Shown here one piece after another: positions 53,481-61,898 of a stretch of DNA of 64,000 nucleotides. The DNA is from an uncultured SAR116 cluster alpha proteobacterium (lineage in GTDB: Bacteria > Pseudomonadota > Alphaproteobacteria > Puniceispirillales > Puniceispirillaceae). The first letter of the stretch is position 1. Every line of letters begins with the position of its first letter. Made by a program: the position numbers and the translations under genes. Below the pieces are notes generated by a model, which saw only the letters and a list, made by a program, of their open reading frames with translations, did no database searches and had not been told where the DNA came from. The stretch spans positions 18,782-82,781 of the forward strand of contig CACJUX010000006.1 in assembly GCA_902596655.1 (NCBI GenBank). The letters run 5' to 3'.

Positions 53481-54468
53481 TGAAGCTAGTTCCAATGTTA
53501 TTTTAAAAAAGAAAAGGCCAATAATTTTGATTGAAATATTTAGAGAACTTGGCAAGTCTCGAAATTGTTTAGTAACAGTTGCGATTGGCGAAACGCACCT
53601 CCAGCACTGGAAGCAATACGCATTAAAAAGTTGGATGGCCTATGCTGAGAAATACGATCTAGGGATTTTTGCACTAACCAACAGTATTTATCACGAGAGT
53701 GACCCAAGTTGGAAAAAGCCAAATTGGCAAAAACTTTTAATTGGCCGAGAAATGTTGAAACAAGGACTTGATGTTAAGTTCGCATGTTTTCTTGATACTG
53801 ATATATTGATAAGCTCAATTTCTCCGAACATTTTTGATCTTTATGATGGCAACTCTTTTGGTCTGGTTTCCCAAATTAAAAATATGCCAATGCCACTTGA
53901 TCTCGTGCTTCGGCAATTTGTTTTCCTCCGAAATAAGTTCTATGACCCCAAATATCCTTTAGACTCCGGTGCTATGATGACGCCGAAGCAACAATATGAA
54001 TTTTCAGGTTTGTCTCCATTTGATGACTTGGCCTGTACAGGCTTATTTTTATTTAATCCGAGTAAGTCATCTATGGATATGGAAAATTGGTATTTCAAAT
54101 ATGCAAAGGATTACCGCTCTGTGACTGGAGGGGAACAAGTACACCTAAATTGGGAGATGCTGAGCACGGGCGAAGTGCAGTGGTTACCTTATGAATTCCA
54201 AGCAATTTGGGTCTATGAGATGGCTTGGAAATATCCGTTTCTATACGCGCAGCATGGTGATAAAAAATTAATTCGTGAATGCATTGAGGCTTCGCTGTTT
54301 TCAAATCATTTTCTTCATTTTGCTGGCTCTTGGCACGAAAGCGATATGTGGTTGGATGACCAGATTTTAGACTCGAATGAAAAGTTTGACTTATTTTCCT
54401 CTTTCAATGATTACTTGTGCTTTCCAATCACGGGCGCTTCAAAAGGTATGGTAAAACCTCAACGGTAG
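53461..54468 (+). CDS. Putative glycosyltransferase with DxD site
   Basis: About 335 residues from ATG 53461; the first 20 codons overlap ptmA or look non-coding, so translation may start later. No family was recognised with confidence. Features in favour of a GT-A transferase are NCLVTVAIGETHLQHWKQYA near residue 37, FACFLDTDILISSISPNI near residue 108 (a DTD metal site) and FLHFAGSWHESDMW near residue 290. No membrane helices. Substrate unknown. Confidence 0.55.
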   Translation: MVDSRYSEASSNVILKKKRPIILIEIFRELGKSRNCLVTVAIGETHLQHWKQYALKSWMAYAEKYDLGIFALTNSIYHESDPSWKKPNWQKLLIGREMLKQGLDVKFACFLDTDILISSISPNIFDLYDGNSFGLVSQIKNMPMPLDLVLRQFVFLRNKFYDPKYPLDSGAMMTPKQQYEFSGLSPFDDLACTGLFLFNPSKSSMDMENWYFKYAKDYRSVTGGEQVHLNWEMLSTGEVQWLPYEFQAIWVYEMAWKYPFLYAQHGDKKLIRECIEASLFSNHFLHFAGSWHESDMWLDDQILDSNEKFDLFSSFNDYLCFPITGASKGMVKPQR

Positions 54469-54472
54469 CTCG

Positions 54473-56050
54473 GTGTTTAACTTAAAAGACAAAGAGCCAG
54501 ATATTTACTCTAGGTTCAAGACAGTGGTCTTATCCGGCCAATTGAAAGACTGTAGAGAACGTCTAATTAACATAGCTGATGATGATTTTTTTAAGTCTGG
54601 CGGCGATAACCTTGGTTTGACCGACAATTTGTCAGAAGTTCTAAAGGTGGCTGCATCTCAACGGCTTAGACCTGCACTTTTTACTAGCAGAAATGTAAAA
54701 ACATTTACATTGCGTCAGACAGGAAATTGGGCTCCGTATTACTTTCCCTATATGGTTGCACGGGCTTTCGGTTGTAATCGTCTCGACTCACTAATTGCAC
54801 ACATGTTATTTATACTAGATATAATTCCGAGGTCGCTAGTGCGCGTCTATCGAGCGTGTGTAAAAGTCATTTGTGCCGATTTTCTTGAGTCTGTTAGTGT
54901 ATCAGAGTCTATTTATCTTTTTGGTGCTTCAGAAAATGTTGTCAACACTGACGAACGGGTTGGATTGAATTCAGAGACTTGGTTGAGGGCTAATTATTTG
55001 ACGCCCGGATGCACAATTTTTCATTCTATTGGCCCCTTAAATTCGACAATTAGCCAACCTAAATTTTACACGCATTCTTTTTTGTTAAACATACCACGCT
55101 GGCGCAAGCCACTAATTATAGCAAAGGCTTGCCTTTTTCTTGTAAGTGCTTTTATCAGTTTAGTGCTTGGTAATTGGCGCAGACTATTCATGATTGATGA
55201 TTTGATATATTGCGAAGCAATTAACCAAATTCCGTCTTCTGAACTTCACCAAAAATATATTTTTCTTTTTCAGGGAGATCAATACAGGCCAATATGGACT
55301 TGGGCTGCAGAAAAAAAAGGTTCGGCTTGCGTGCAATTAAACTACGCAGCAAACATGGTTCCTAGTTTGGATGGAAAATATCACGATCGGGATGGTTTGC
55401 GCACCGCGCTGTGGACAGAAATCATTCCATTTAATCACAAAATTGCTGATTTGATAGACCCAATTATTACAGAACGCAGCAAATATACGCCCAAACTCAT
55501 ACGGGCTTCTTCAGTTTATTTTTCGGATAATGCGACGTCGATGATTGATTTGCGCTCTGAAAAATGCATGTGCATTTTTGATATTCCACCCATATCAGCA
55601 GCAGAATATTTAGGTTTTATGGATATGAATGATTATGCATTGGTTGATAGCGATGATCCTATCTCGACCAATCGGAAATTTGTTTTGGATTGCCTCAAGG
55701 TTGCTGAGGCTTTGAATTGGACTTTAGTCACAAAGATGAAGAGAACTGACCCAAGGTTGCATCCAGAATACACTCAATTGATAGATGCCCTAGTTCGTAG
55801 TGGCAAATTGACATGTATTAACCCACAGGTTGCACCGTTGAGGGTGATACAATCCTCAATAGCTGTTGTAGCTCTGCCATTTACTTCGGTAGGATATTTT
55901 TGCGGTTCAAAAAATAATATCTGTTTTTACGATCCTTTCAGTAAATTGAAGTCTGGACATGAGTCCTCAGAGGGCGTGCCCCTAATTACGAGCTCTTCCT
56001 CTCTTTTGTTATGGGCTGAGAAAAAAAATGTCACTAGTAACGAGAAATAA
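54473..56050 (+). CDS. Surface-polysaccharide biosynthesis protein, unknown function
   Basis: 525 residues from GTG 54473. The C-terminal part (KMKRTDPRLHPEYTQ near residue 425, VVALPFTSVGYFCGSKNNICFYDP near 465, read in two segments) resembles the surface-carbohydrate proteins (TIGR04396-like) with a GT-B-type donor loop. A hydrophobic stretch near residues 225-240 (ACLFLVSAFISLVLG) may touch the membrane. The N-terminal third is unrecognised. Probably a glycosyl- or related transferase. Overlaps the next gene by 23 bases. Confidence 0.5.
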   Translation: MFNLKDKEPDIYSRFKTVVLSGQLKDCRERLINIADDDFFKSGGDNLGLTDNLSEVLKVAASQRLRPALFTSRNVKTFTLRQTGNWAPYYFPYMVARAFGCNRLDSLIAHMLFILDIIPRSLVRVYRACVKVICADFLESVSVSESIYLFGASENVVNTDERVGLNSETWLRANYLTPGCTIFHSIGPLNSTISQPKFYTHSFLLNIPRWRKPLIIAKACLFLVSAFISLVLGNWRRLFMIDDLIYCEAINQIPSSELHQKYIFLFQGDQYRPIWTWAAEKKGSACVQLNYAANMVPSLDGKYHDRDGLRTALWTEIIPFNHKIADLIDPIITERSKYTPKLIRASSVYFSDNATSMIDLRSEKCMCIFDIPPISAAEYLGFMDMNDYALVDSDDPISTNRKFVLDCLKVAEALNWTLVTKMKRTDPRLHPEYTQLIDALVRSGKLTCINPQVAPLRVIQSSIAVVALPFTSVGYFCGSKNNICFYDPFSKLKSGHESSEGVPLITSSSSLLLWAEKKNVTSNEK

Positions 56051-56957
56051 TATGCCCAAACTATTGAAGAGAGAGGGGCTAATAATTGCAGAAACCTTAC
56101 AGCCAAAGGCTGGACAAAACATAAATGGACCTACGTGCGTGGAAATGCCAACTTGGTTTACAGCGCGCATGGGTCGTTTTCATCTCTATTTTGCAGACCA
56201 CGCAGGAAAGTACATTAAGCTTGCCTTTTGTGACACTATCGATGGGCAGTGGAAGATTGCTGACACAAGGGCTATTGACTTACGCTATTTTAAGGATGCC
56301 TACGACCACATTGCCTCACCAGATGTATTGCTAGATGAAGAACGGCAAATACTAATACTTTATTTCCATGCTAGGGCTCATTCCAAAGGCCGCGAACAAT
56401 GGACATTTGCTATGTGCATGGATAAAGACGGAAAAATTGTTAAGGTGATTGATGTTCCCCTCGCACCATTTTATTTACGTGTCTTTAGATATGACGGAGA
56501 AGTATTTGGTCTTTCAAAGGGTGGTTTATGCTGGCGATCTCAGGATGGCCTCACGCCATTTAAGAGAGGTAAAAATATAATCAACTTAGATAGGTCTGAC
56601 GATTTGTGGCAAAATGAAATTGGTGACGTGAGGCATGTTTCGGTGGATCTTAAAGGCAAGAATCTCGGTGTTTATTTTACGAGAATTGGAGATAAACCAG
56701 AACGAATATTATACGGAACAGTAAACCTTTCTGATCAGGACTGGAGAAACTGGATTGTGGGCGAGGTTATAGAGATTATGCGCCCTGAGGAAGATTATGA
56801 GGGAGTAAAAGTTCCGCTGGCACCCTCTCAATCTGGACCATCGTTGCAAATGGAAAATGCATTAAGAGATCCCTTTTTCTTCCGGTTAGGTAACGCGAAG
56901 TATTTGTTTTATTCAGTAGCTGGTGAAAAGGGTGTCGGGCTTGCAAAACTTGGATAA
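56028..56957 (+). CDS. GH43-like beta-propeller protein
   Basis: 309 residues from ATG 56028; ATG 56052 would avoid the overlap. Repeated blade-like segments (TWFTARMGRFHLYFADH near residue 42, HIASPDVLLDEERQILILYFHA near 92, DVRHVSVDLKGKNLGVYFTRIG, and a final LRDPFFFRLGNAKYLFYS) fit the five-bladed propeller of family 43/62/32 glycosidases. No signal peptide is seen, so it is probably cytoplasmic and may be a non-catalytic or sugar-modifying protein. Function inferred only from fold. Confidence 0.6.
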   Translation: MSLVTRNNMPKLLKREGLIIAETLQPKAGQNINGPTCVEMPTWFTARMGRFHLYFADHAGKYIKLAFCDTIDGQWKIADTRAIDLRYFKDAYDHIASPDVLLDEERQILILYFHARAHSKGREQWTFAMCMDKDGKIVKVIDVPLAPFYLRVFRYDGEVFGLSKGGLCWRSQDGLTPFKRGKNIINLDRSDDLWQNEIGDVRHVSVDLKGKNLGVYFTRIGDKPERILYGTVNLSDQDWRNWIVGEVIEIMRPEEDYEGVKVPLAPSQSGPSLQMENALRDPFFFRLGNAKYLFYSVAGEKGVGLAKLG

Positions 56958-57696
56958 TTTTCGTGTCGCTAGAGAACCAATATTTATCCATATTCTTGGC
57001 TGTGGCCACACTGGTAGTAGCATATTCGCACGAATTTTAGGTGAGCATCCGAAGATCTATTTTGTGCCGATAGAGTCTGGTATGTTTTTGGCAAATAGAT
57101 TTTTTGAAGAGGATAGTTATCGAGACAAATATATTAGAGAGGCTAAAAGGTGTGATGCGAATTTTGTATTAGAGAAAACTCCGCGTCACATATGGCATCA
57201 TGATTATATACGACGAAAATACCCGAACACAAAATTTATAATTACCACTCGCGACGGCAGAGAAGTTATTGGTTCTTTATACGAAAGATATAAGGATTGG
57301 GGACTAGCTTTTTCACGATATTTGGATGATTCGATCATGAGTTTGCGTCAGATAAAAGCTCCTGACACAATGTTAGTCAAATATGAAGATTTTGTATCAG
57401 ATCCATCAGCTATTCTTAAACGCACTTACAATTGGATAGGTCTTTCTTTCGATAAAACTGTCTTGAAATATCATGAGAGGCCTTTTGATTGGAATTTGAC
57501 TAATCCATATATCACCGAGGGCGGACCAACTAATCATGATTTAAAAAGAAATTTGCAGGTAAACTCGAAACTAACTTATCAGCCCTCCAAATGGCGCTCA
57601 TGCGTTCCCAAAGAATTTCACAGTGAAATGGAAGCGCTTTTTTCAGATAAAGGAGACGGTAGTAAAATTATGAAGGCTTTTGGGTATGAGATTTAG
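56923..57696 (+). CDS. Sulfotransferase-family protein
   Basis: 257 residues from GTG 56923, overlapping the previous gene. It has the 5'-phosphosulfate loop in IHILGCGHTGSSIFARIL near residue 22, a PRHIWHHDYIRRKYPNTKFI segment and the 3'-phosphate-binding TTRDGREVIGSLYERY near residue 107. LVKYEDFVSDPSAILKRTY near residue 150 is the usual C-terminal element. It would transfer sulfate from PAPS to a glycan hydroxyl, which fits a marine organism. PAPS-synthesis genes are not in the window. Confidence 0.8.
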   Translation: MKRVSGLQNLDNFRVAREPIFIHILGCGHTGSSIFARILGEHPKIYFVPIESGMFLANRFFEEDSYRDKYIREAKRCDANFVLEKTPRHIWHHDYIRRKYPNTKFIITTRDGREVIGSLYERYKDWGLAFSRYLDDSIMSLRQIKAPDTMLVKYEDFVSDPSAILKRTYNWIGLSFDKTVLKYHERPFDWNLTNPYITEGGPTNHDLKRNLQVNSKLTYQPSKWRSCVPKEFHSEMEALFSDKGDGSKIMKAFGYEI

Positions 57697-57719
57697 TTTT
57701 TTGACCTATAAGATCAGCT

Positions 57720-58715
57720 ATGTTTAAAAACAAATCAATTCTGATTACTGGCGGCACTGGTTCGTTTGGAAATAAATTTGTGCCGATGACGCTAGACGCA
57801 CATAACCCTAAGAAAATCATCATCTATTCGCGTGATGAAATGAAGCAATGGGACATGGCGATGAAATTCAAGGACGACCCACGGGTGGTCTTCGTTGTTG
57901 GTGATGTCCGCGATACAAAGCGTCTATCGCGGGCAATGACGGGTGTTGACCATGTCGTGCATGCTGCCGCGACAAAGATCGTGCCAACAGCAGAATACAA
58001 CCCGGCTGAGTGTATTAAGACAAACATCAACGGGGCGATTAATCTGATAGAGGCAGCGCATGACCAAAAGGTCAAAAGTGTTGTTGCCCTGTCCACTGAC
58101 AAGGCCTGCAACCCGATCAATCTATATGGTGCAACCAAATTGGCATCGGACAAATTGTTTGTTGCTAGCAATCAAACTGTTGATAAAGCATCAACACGGT
58201 TTGCAGTTGTGCGGTATGGCAATGTCATGGGGTCGCGTGGTTCAGTTATTCCTTTCTTTTTGTCTTGTGCTAAAGACAATGCACTGCCAATCACGGATGA
58301 AAAAATGACACGGTTCATGATCTCGCTTGAGCAAGGGGTAAAGCTTGTTTGGCATGCCTTTGCCGATATGCATGGCGGTGAAATCTATGTCAAAAAAATC
58401 CCATCAATGAATATTATGGATATTGCAAAGGCTATTGCACCCGATGCTGACACCAAAATTATTGGTATCCGACCAGGTGAAAAAATGCATGAACAGATGG
58501 TTGGGATTGAGGACTCTCCTCATACATATGAATATGAAGAGTACTATAAAATCTTGCCAGCGATACATGGGTGGTCAGATGATCCGACTCGAATTGGTCA
58601 TGGCAAGAAAGTTGCCGATAATTTCTCATATGCTTCGGACAGCAATTCTGAGTGGATGAGCGTCGCCGAACTTCGCAATTGGATTGCCTCAAACTATGTC
58701 GGGGACAATAGCTAG
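57720..58715 (+). CDS. UDP-GlcNAc 4,6-dehydratase (PseB/FlaA1-like)
   Basis: 331 residues. It has ILITGGTGSFGNKFVPM near residue 8, YSRDEMKQWDMAMKF near residue 38, HAAATKIVPTAEYNP near residue 82 and LSTDKACNPINLYGATKLASD near residue 125, with the Tyr/Lys pair. This is the inverting PseB/CapE type, giving a 4-keto-6-deoxy-L-arabino-hexose. Its neighbour is an RmlD-like reductase, not a PseC aminotransferase, so the end product is probably not pseudaminic acid. GC content rises again from here to the end of the window. Confidence 0.88.
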   Translation: MFKNKSILITGGTGSFGNKFVPMTLDAHNPKKIIIYSRDEMKQWDMAMKFKDDPRVVFVVGDVRDTKRLSRAMTGVDHVVHAAATKIVPTAEYNPAECIKTNINGAINLIEAAHDQKVKSVVALSTDKACNPINLYGATKLASDKLFVASNQTVDKASTRFAVVRYGNVMGSRGSVIPFFLSCAKDNALPITDEKMTRFMISLEQGVKLVWHAFADMHGGEIYVKKIPSMNIMDIAKAIAPDADTKIIGIRPGEKMHEQMVGIEDSPHTYEYEEYYKILPAIHGWSDDPTRIGHGKKVADNFSYASDSNSEWMSVAELRNWIASNYVGDNS

Positions 58716-58718
58716 CTC

Positions 58719-59636
58719 TTGAAACCGCGACTTGTGATTTCAGGTGGCGCTGGGTTACTGGCCGTTAATTGGGCCATTCAAATGCGTGACATTTGGGATG
58801 TGCATCTGTTGTTGCACCACCGCAAAATCACTATTCCGGGCGTTGCCTGTCATATGGTTGATATTTCGACAGTGGATACGGCAGGTCATGTCATTTATAG
58901 CCTATCACCGGATCTCGTTATCAATAGTGTGGCATTGACCAATATTGATCGATGCGAGAGAGACAAAGATCTTGCAACACAATGTAATGTGACAGTCGCG
59001 GCCAATCTGGCTCTGGCGGCAAAAGCCATTGGTAGCAAGTTTATCCAGATATCCACGGATCATTTGTTTGATGGTACAGAGCCATTGCGAAGTGAAACAG
59101 ATCAACCTAACCCGGTAAATCATTACGGTACGACCAAATTGCAAGCTGAGAAGGTGGTGGCTGAGGTGCTTGCAGAGAGTCTTATTATAAGAACAAATTT
59201 TTTTGGATGGGGGCCATCCTACCGCCCCTCATTCTCGGACTGGATTCTTGGTGCGCTAGAAAATGGCCAACCGGTGGATATGTTCACTGATGCTTACTAT
59301 ACACCTGTTTATTTGCCCAACCTGATCGAAGCGGTGCATGGTCTTTATGCGGCAGGTGAGATGGGTGTGTTTAACATCGTTGGCGGGGAACGATTGTCAA
59401 AATATCAGTTCGGTAAGTTTTTGTGCCGGGTCTTTGGATGTGATGGAACTCTTGTTAGACCAACATTACTCTCAGAAAGATCGAACATGGTGCCACGTCC
59501 ATTTGATATGAGCCTTTCTAATAATAAGCTGCTGTCTATAAAAGGCATCGTGATGCCAAATTTATCAATAATGCTTAAGGCTCTGGCCGCAGACCGCCTT
59601 GTCACTAATCTCCTTGCCGGTATCGAAAATAAATGA
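58719..59636 (+). CDS. RmlD-like sugar reductase
   Basis: 305 residues from TTG 58719, three bases after the PseB-like stop. RmlD-substrate-binding SDR with VISGGAGLLAVNWAIQM near residue 4, NSVALTNIDRCERDKDLA near residue 68, STDHLFDGTEPLRSETDQPNPVNHYGTTK (two segments around residue 108-140, with the Tyr/Lys pair). It probably reduces the 4-keto sugar made by the PseB-like enzyme. It lacks the C-terminal cupin of CapF/WbjC, so a UDP-FucNAc pathway is not indicated. A dTDP-rhamnose role is possible but rmlC is absent. Confidence 0.82.
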   Translation: MKPRLVISGGAGLLAVNWAIQMRDIWDVHLLLHHRKITIPGVACHMVDISTVDTAGHVIYSLSPDLVINSVALTNIDRCERDKDLATQCNVTVAANLALAAKAIGSKFIQISTDHLFDGTEPLRSETDQPNPVNHYGTTKLQAEKVVAEVLAESLIIRTNFFGWGPSYRPSFSDWILGALENGQPVDMFTDAYYTPVYLPNLIEAVHGLYAAGEMGVFNIVGGERLSKYQFGKFLCRVFGCDGTLVRPTLLSERSNMVPRPFDMSLSNNKLLSIKGIVMPNLSIMLKALAADRLVTNLLAGIENK

Positions 59637-59718
59637 ATTCTTGCATAATCCACTCTAGAATTTGTTCTATAAAGCCTGACATTGTAGGCTATTGCCAATG
59701 TGTCGCAGGGATTCAAAA

Positions 59719-60597
59719 ATGACCAATAAAACGATCCACCTTAGATCCCCACATTTTGACGAGATCCAAATTGGCAATGGTAAAGACCTTGTTCTTATCG
59801 CCGGTCCTTGCGCTTTAGAAAGCCATGATCATTCTATGAGGATGGCCGAGATGATCGGCGGTTTATGTGTTAAGCTTGGCGTAAGATGGATTTTCAAGGC
59901 TTGTTACGACAAGGATTGTCGGTCGTCTCCTTCTAGCTTTCATGGTCTCGGTCTTGATGACGGCCTACAAATTCTAGCTGATGTGCGGGAAGCGCACGGT
60001 GTTCCGGTGAGCTCTGATTTTTCTGATCCATCTTGGGGACCATCCACTGGCGAGGTATGCGACATGGTACAGGTGCCGGCATATTTATGCCGCCAGACAT
60101 CTATGCTGCGGGCTGCGGCGGCAACAGGAAAGCCGGTGCATTTGAAAAAAGGACAATTCATGAGCCCGTGGAACATGAAAAATTCTTGTCGCAAGCTTGA
60201 AGCCTTTGGCAATGATCAGATTTTGCTAACAGATCGGGGCACCTTTTTTGGCTATAATATGCTGGTCAATGACATGCGTTGTTTTCCTATCATGCAGGAA
60301 ACCGGATATCCGGTCTGCTATGATGCCACGCATTCGATCCAGCTGCCAACTTCGATGGGTAATATTTCAGGTGGACAGCGTGAATTCATTCCGCACTTGA
60401 CGCGCGCTGCTGCGGCTTGTGGCATTGAGGCCTTGTTCATGGAAGTGCATGATAACCCGCCAAACGCAATGTCGGACGCCAATACGGTTCTTGATTTCAA
60501 ATATCTTGAAGTGGTTTTGGCACAGGCCAAAGCCATGCATGAGATGCGCTTGGAACTTCGCGCCAAATGGGGAGAAGACAATGTCCACCCAGAGTGA
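59719..60597 (+). CDS. kdsA: 3-deoxy-D-manno-octulosonate 8-phosphate synthase
   Basis: About 292 residues from ATG 59719, with GCAGGG 9 bases upstream. It condenses arabinose-5-phosphate with PEP to give Kdo-8-phosphate. Visible motifs are LVLIAGPCALESHDHSM near residue 22, FKACYDKDCRSSPSSFHG near residue 55 (the usual Lys-Ala-Asn is Lys-Ala-Cys here), PVHLKKGQFMSP near residue 138, LLTDRGTFFGYNMLVNDMR near residue 172 and YDATHSIQLP near residue 200. It is separated from the previous gene by 82 bases that could hold its own promoter. Confidence 0.93.
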   Translation: MTNKTIHLRSPHFDEIQIGNGKDLVLIAGPCALESHDHSMRMAEMIGGLCVKLGVRWIFKACYDKDCRSSPSSFHGLGLDDGLQILADVREAHGVPVSSDFSDPSWGPSTGEVCDMVQVPAYLCRQTSMLRAAAATGKPVHLKKGQFMSPWNMKNSCRKLEAFGNDQILLTDRGTFFGYNMLVNDMRCFPIMQETGYPVCYDATHSIQLPTSMGNISGGQREFIPHLTRAAAACGIEALFMEVHDNPPNAMSDANTVLDFKYLEVVLAQAKAMHEMRLELRAKWGEDNVHPE

Positions 60598-61012
60598 CCA
60601 GAGCCTTACAGTTGCCGATGTAATGCTGACGATGGATGCGTGCCCAGTGGCGGACGAGCGCACTATCCTGAAAGAGGTGCTTGAGGCCATGGATAAGCAC
60701 CGCCTTGGTGTTGTGTGCATCGTTGATCAGGGAATGCATCTCACTGGTATTTTGACCGAGGGTGATGTTCGGCGAAAGCTTTTGCGCGTGCAAAAACCGC
60801 TTGCAGCCCTACTGGCAGATGATGTGATCACACATGCGGTGAAATCACCCATCAGCATCACCGCCGATGTTCAGCTTATGGATGCGCTTGATCTGATGGG
60901 CGAAAAGAAGATCTGGGATTTGCCTGTTGTCGATGCTGATATGAAGGTTGTTGGAATGCTGCATCTTCATCAGGCGATCAGAGGCGTGTTGGATACGTTA
61001 CAGCAAAAGTAG
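60581..61012 (+). CDS. Stand-alone CBS-pair protein, KdsD C-terminus-like
   Basis: 143 residues from ATG 60581, with GGAGAAG 5-10 bases upstream, overlapping kdsA by 17 bases. Two CBS domains: VCIVDQGMHLTGILTEGDVRR near residue 48 and LPVVDADMKVVGMLHLHQAI near residue 115. This is the regulatory half of arabinose-5-phosphate isomerase KdsD; the catalytic SIS domain is absent and the upstream sequence is kdsA in another frame. It may regulate KdsA or pair with a separately encoded SIS protein. Confidence 0.85.
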   Translation: MSTQSDQSLTVADVMLTMDACPVADERTILKEVLEAMDKHRLGVVCIVDQGMHLTGILTEGDVRRKLLRVQKPLAALLADDVITHAVKSPISITADVQLMDALDLMGEKKIWDLPVVDADMKVVGMLHLHQAIRGVLDTLQQK

Positions 61013-61013
61013 A

Positions 61014-61868
61014 ATGCGCATTCAGCCATTTATTAAAAAATTAGTGCAGACAGTCCTGGCTGGGCTGGTCTCTTTGCTCGACAAAAGCAAAGTTGGGCGC
61101 TTTCTTTTCAGAAAAATACTCGAAAGAGCTTTGCACGAAACTGAGGTTATGTATCGTGACGGGATGACTTTCAGGTTTGTTGTTGCCAACCCCTTGCTTG
61201 GGCTTCGCGCCAGAACGCTGTTCACAAAGGAGCCTGAAACGCTGGAATGGATTGATAGTATGCAGCCGGGTGCGGTGCTGTGGGACGTTGGTGCAAATGT
61301 GGGGACATACACTGTTTATGCTGCCATTGCGCGGCGGGCAAAGGTGGTCGCCTTCGAGCCTTCTGTTTTCAACCTAGAGTTTCTGGCGCGTAATATTAAC
61401 AACAATGATATCGTAGATCGGGTGACCATAGTCCCGATGCCCCTGTCAGATTATACAAAAATCAGTGAAATGCGGCTTTCCAGTTCCGAATGGGGGGGTG
61501 CATTATCAACATTTGGCGAGACATATGACGGCAATGGTGACCCACTTGATCAAACATTCGGTTATCAAATGCCGGGTTTGACTATGGATGACGCCAAGAA
61601 ACTATTTTCGTTGGCCCAGCCAGAATTTATAAAGATTGATGTTGATGGGATTGAAGCGCTTATTTTGGCGGGGGGCGAGAAGGTTTTGGCCAGTGCACGA
61701 TCTGTACTCATAGAAATTAATGATGATTTTGAAAGTCAGGCTGTGAACTGTGAATTGATCCTGAAACGTCAGGGGTTTACCCTGAAGGAGAAGCGTCAGT
61801 CGGATTTTGAGAAACGCGAAAACGATAAGCATTTCACGACGTTCAATCAGATCTGGACACATGGTTAG
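61014..61868 (+). CDS. FkbM-family methyltransferase
   Basis: About 284 residues from ATG 61014; the upstream open frame lies inside the CBS gene. SAM-binding motif LWDVGANVGTYTVYAA near residue 90, followed by VVAFEPSVFNLEFLARNI, and the FkbM motif IKIDVDGIEALIL near residue 205. A basic, hydrophobic N-terminus (FIKKLVQTVLAGLVSLLDKSKVG) may associate with the membrane. It would O-methylate a sugar of the glycan. Coding style resembles the Kdo genes around it. Confidence 0.88.
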   Translation: MRIQPFIKKLVQTVLAGLVSLLDKSKVGRFLFRKILERALHETEVMYRDGMTFRFVVANPLLGLRARTLFTKEPETLEWIDSMQPGAVLWDVGANVGTYTVYAAIARRAKVVAFEPSVFNLEFLARNINNNDIVDRVTIVPMPLSDYTKISEMRLSSSEWGGALSTFGETYDGNGDPLDQTFGYQMPGLTMDDAKKLFSLAQPEFIKIDVDGIEALILAGGEKVLASARSVLIEINDDFESQAVNCELILKRQGFTLKEKRQSDFEKRENDKHFTTFNQIWTHG

Positions 61869-61898
61869 TCCTTTTGTAGGTGATGAAGGAGCTATGCA

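Noticed and set aside
57720..58715. Pseudaminic acid pathway based on the PseB-like gene
   Set aside because: No PseC aminotransferase, PseH, PseG or PseI set follows; the next gene is an RmlD-like reductase.
59719..60597. DAHP synthase instead of KdsA
   Set aside because: Length and motifs (GPCALESHDHSM, YDATHSIQLP) and the nearby kdsB and KdsD-like CBS gene fit Kdo-8-phosphate synthase.
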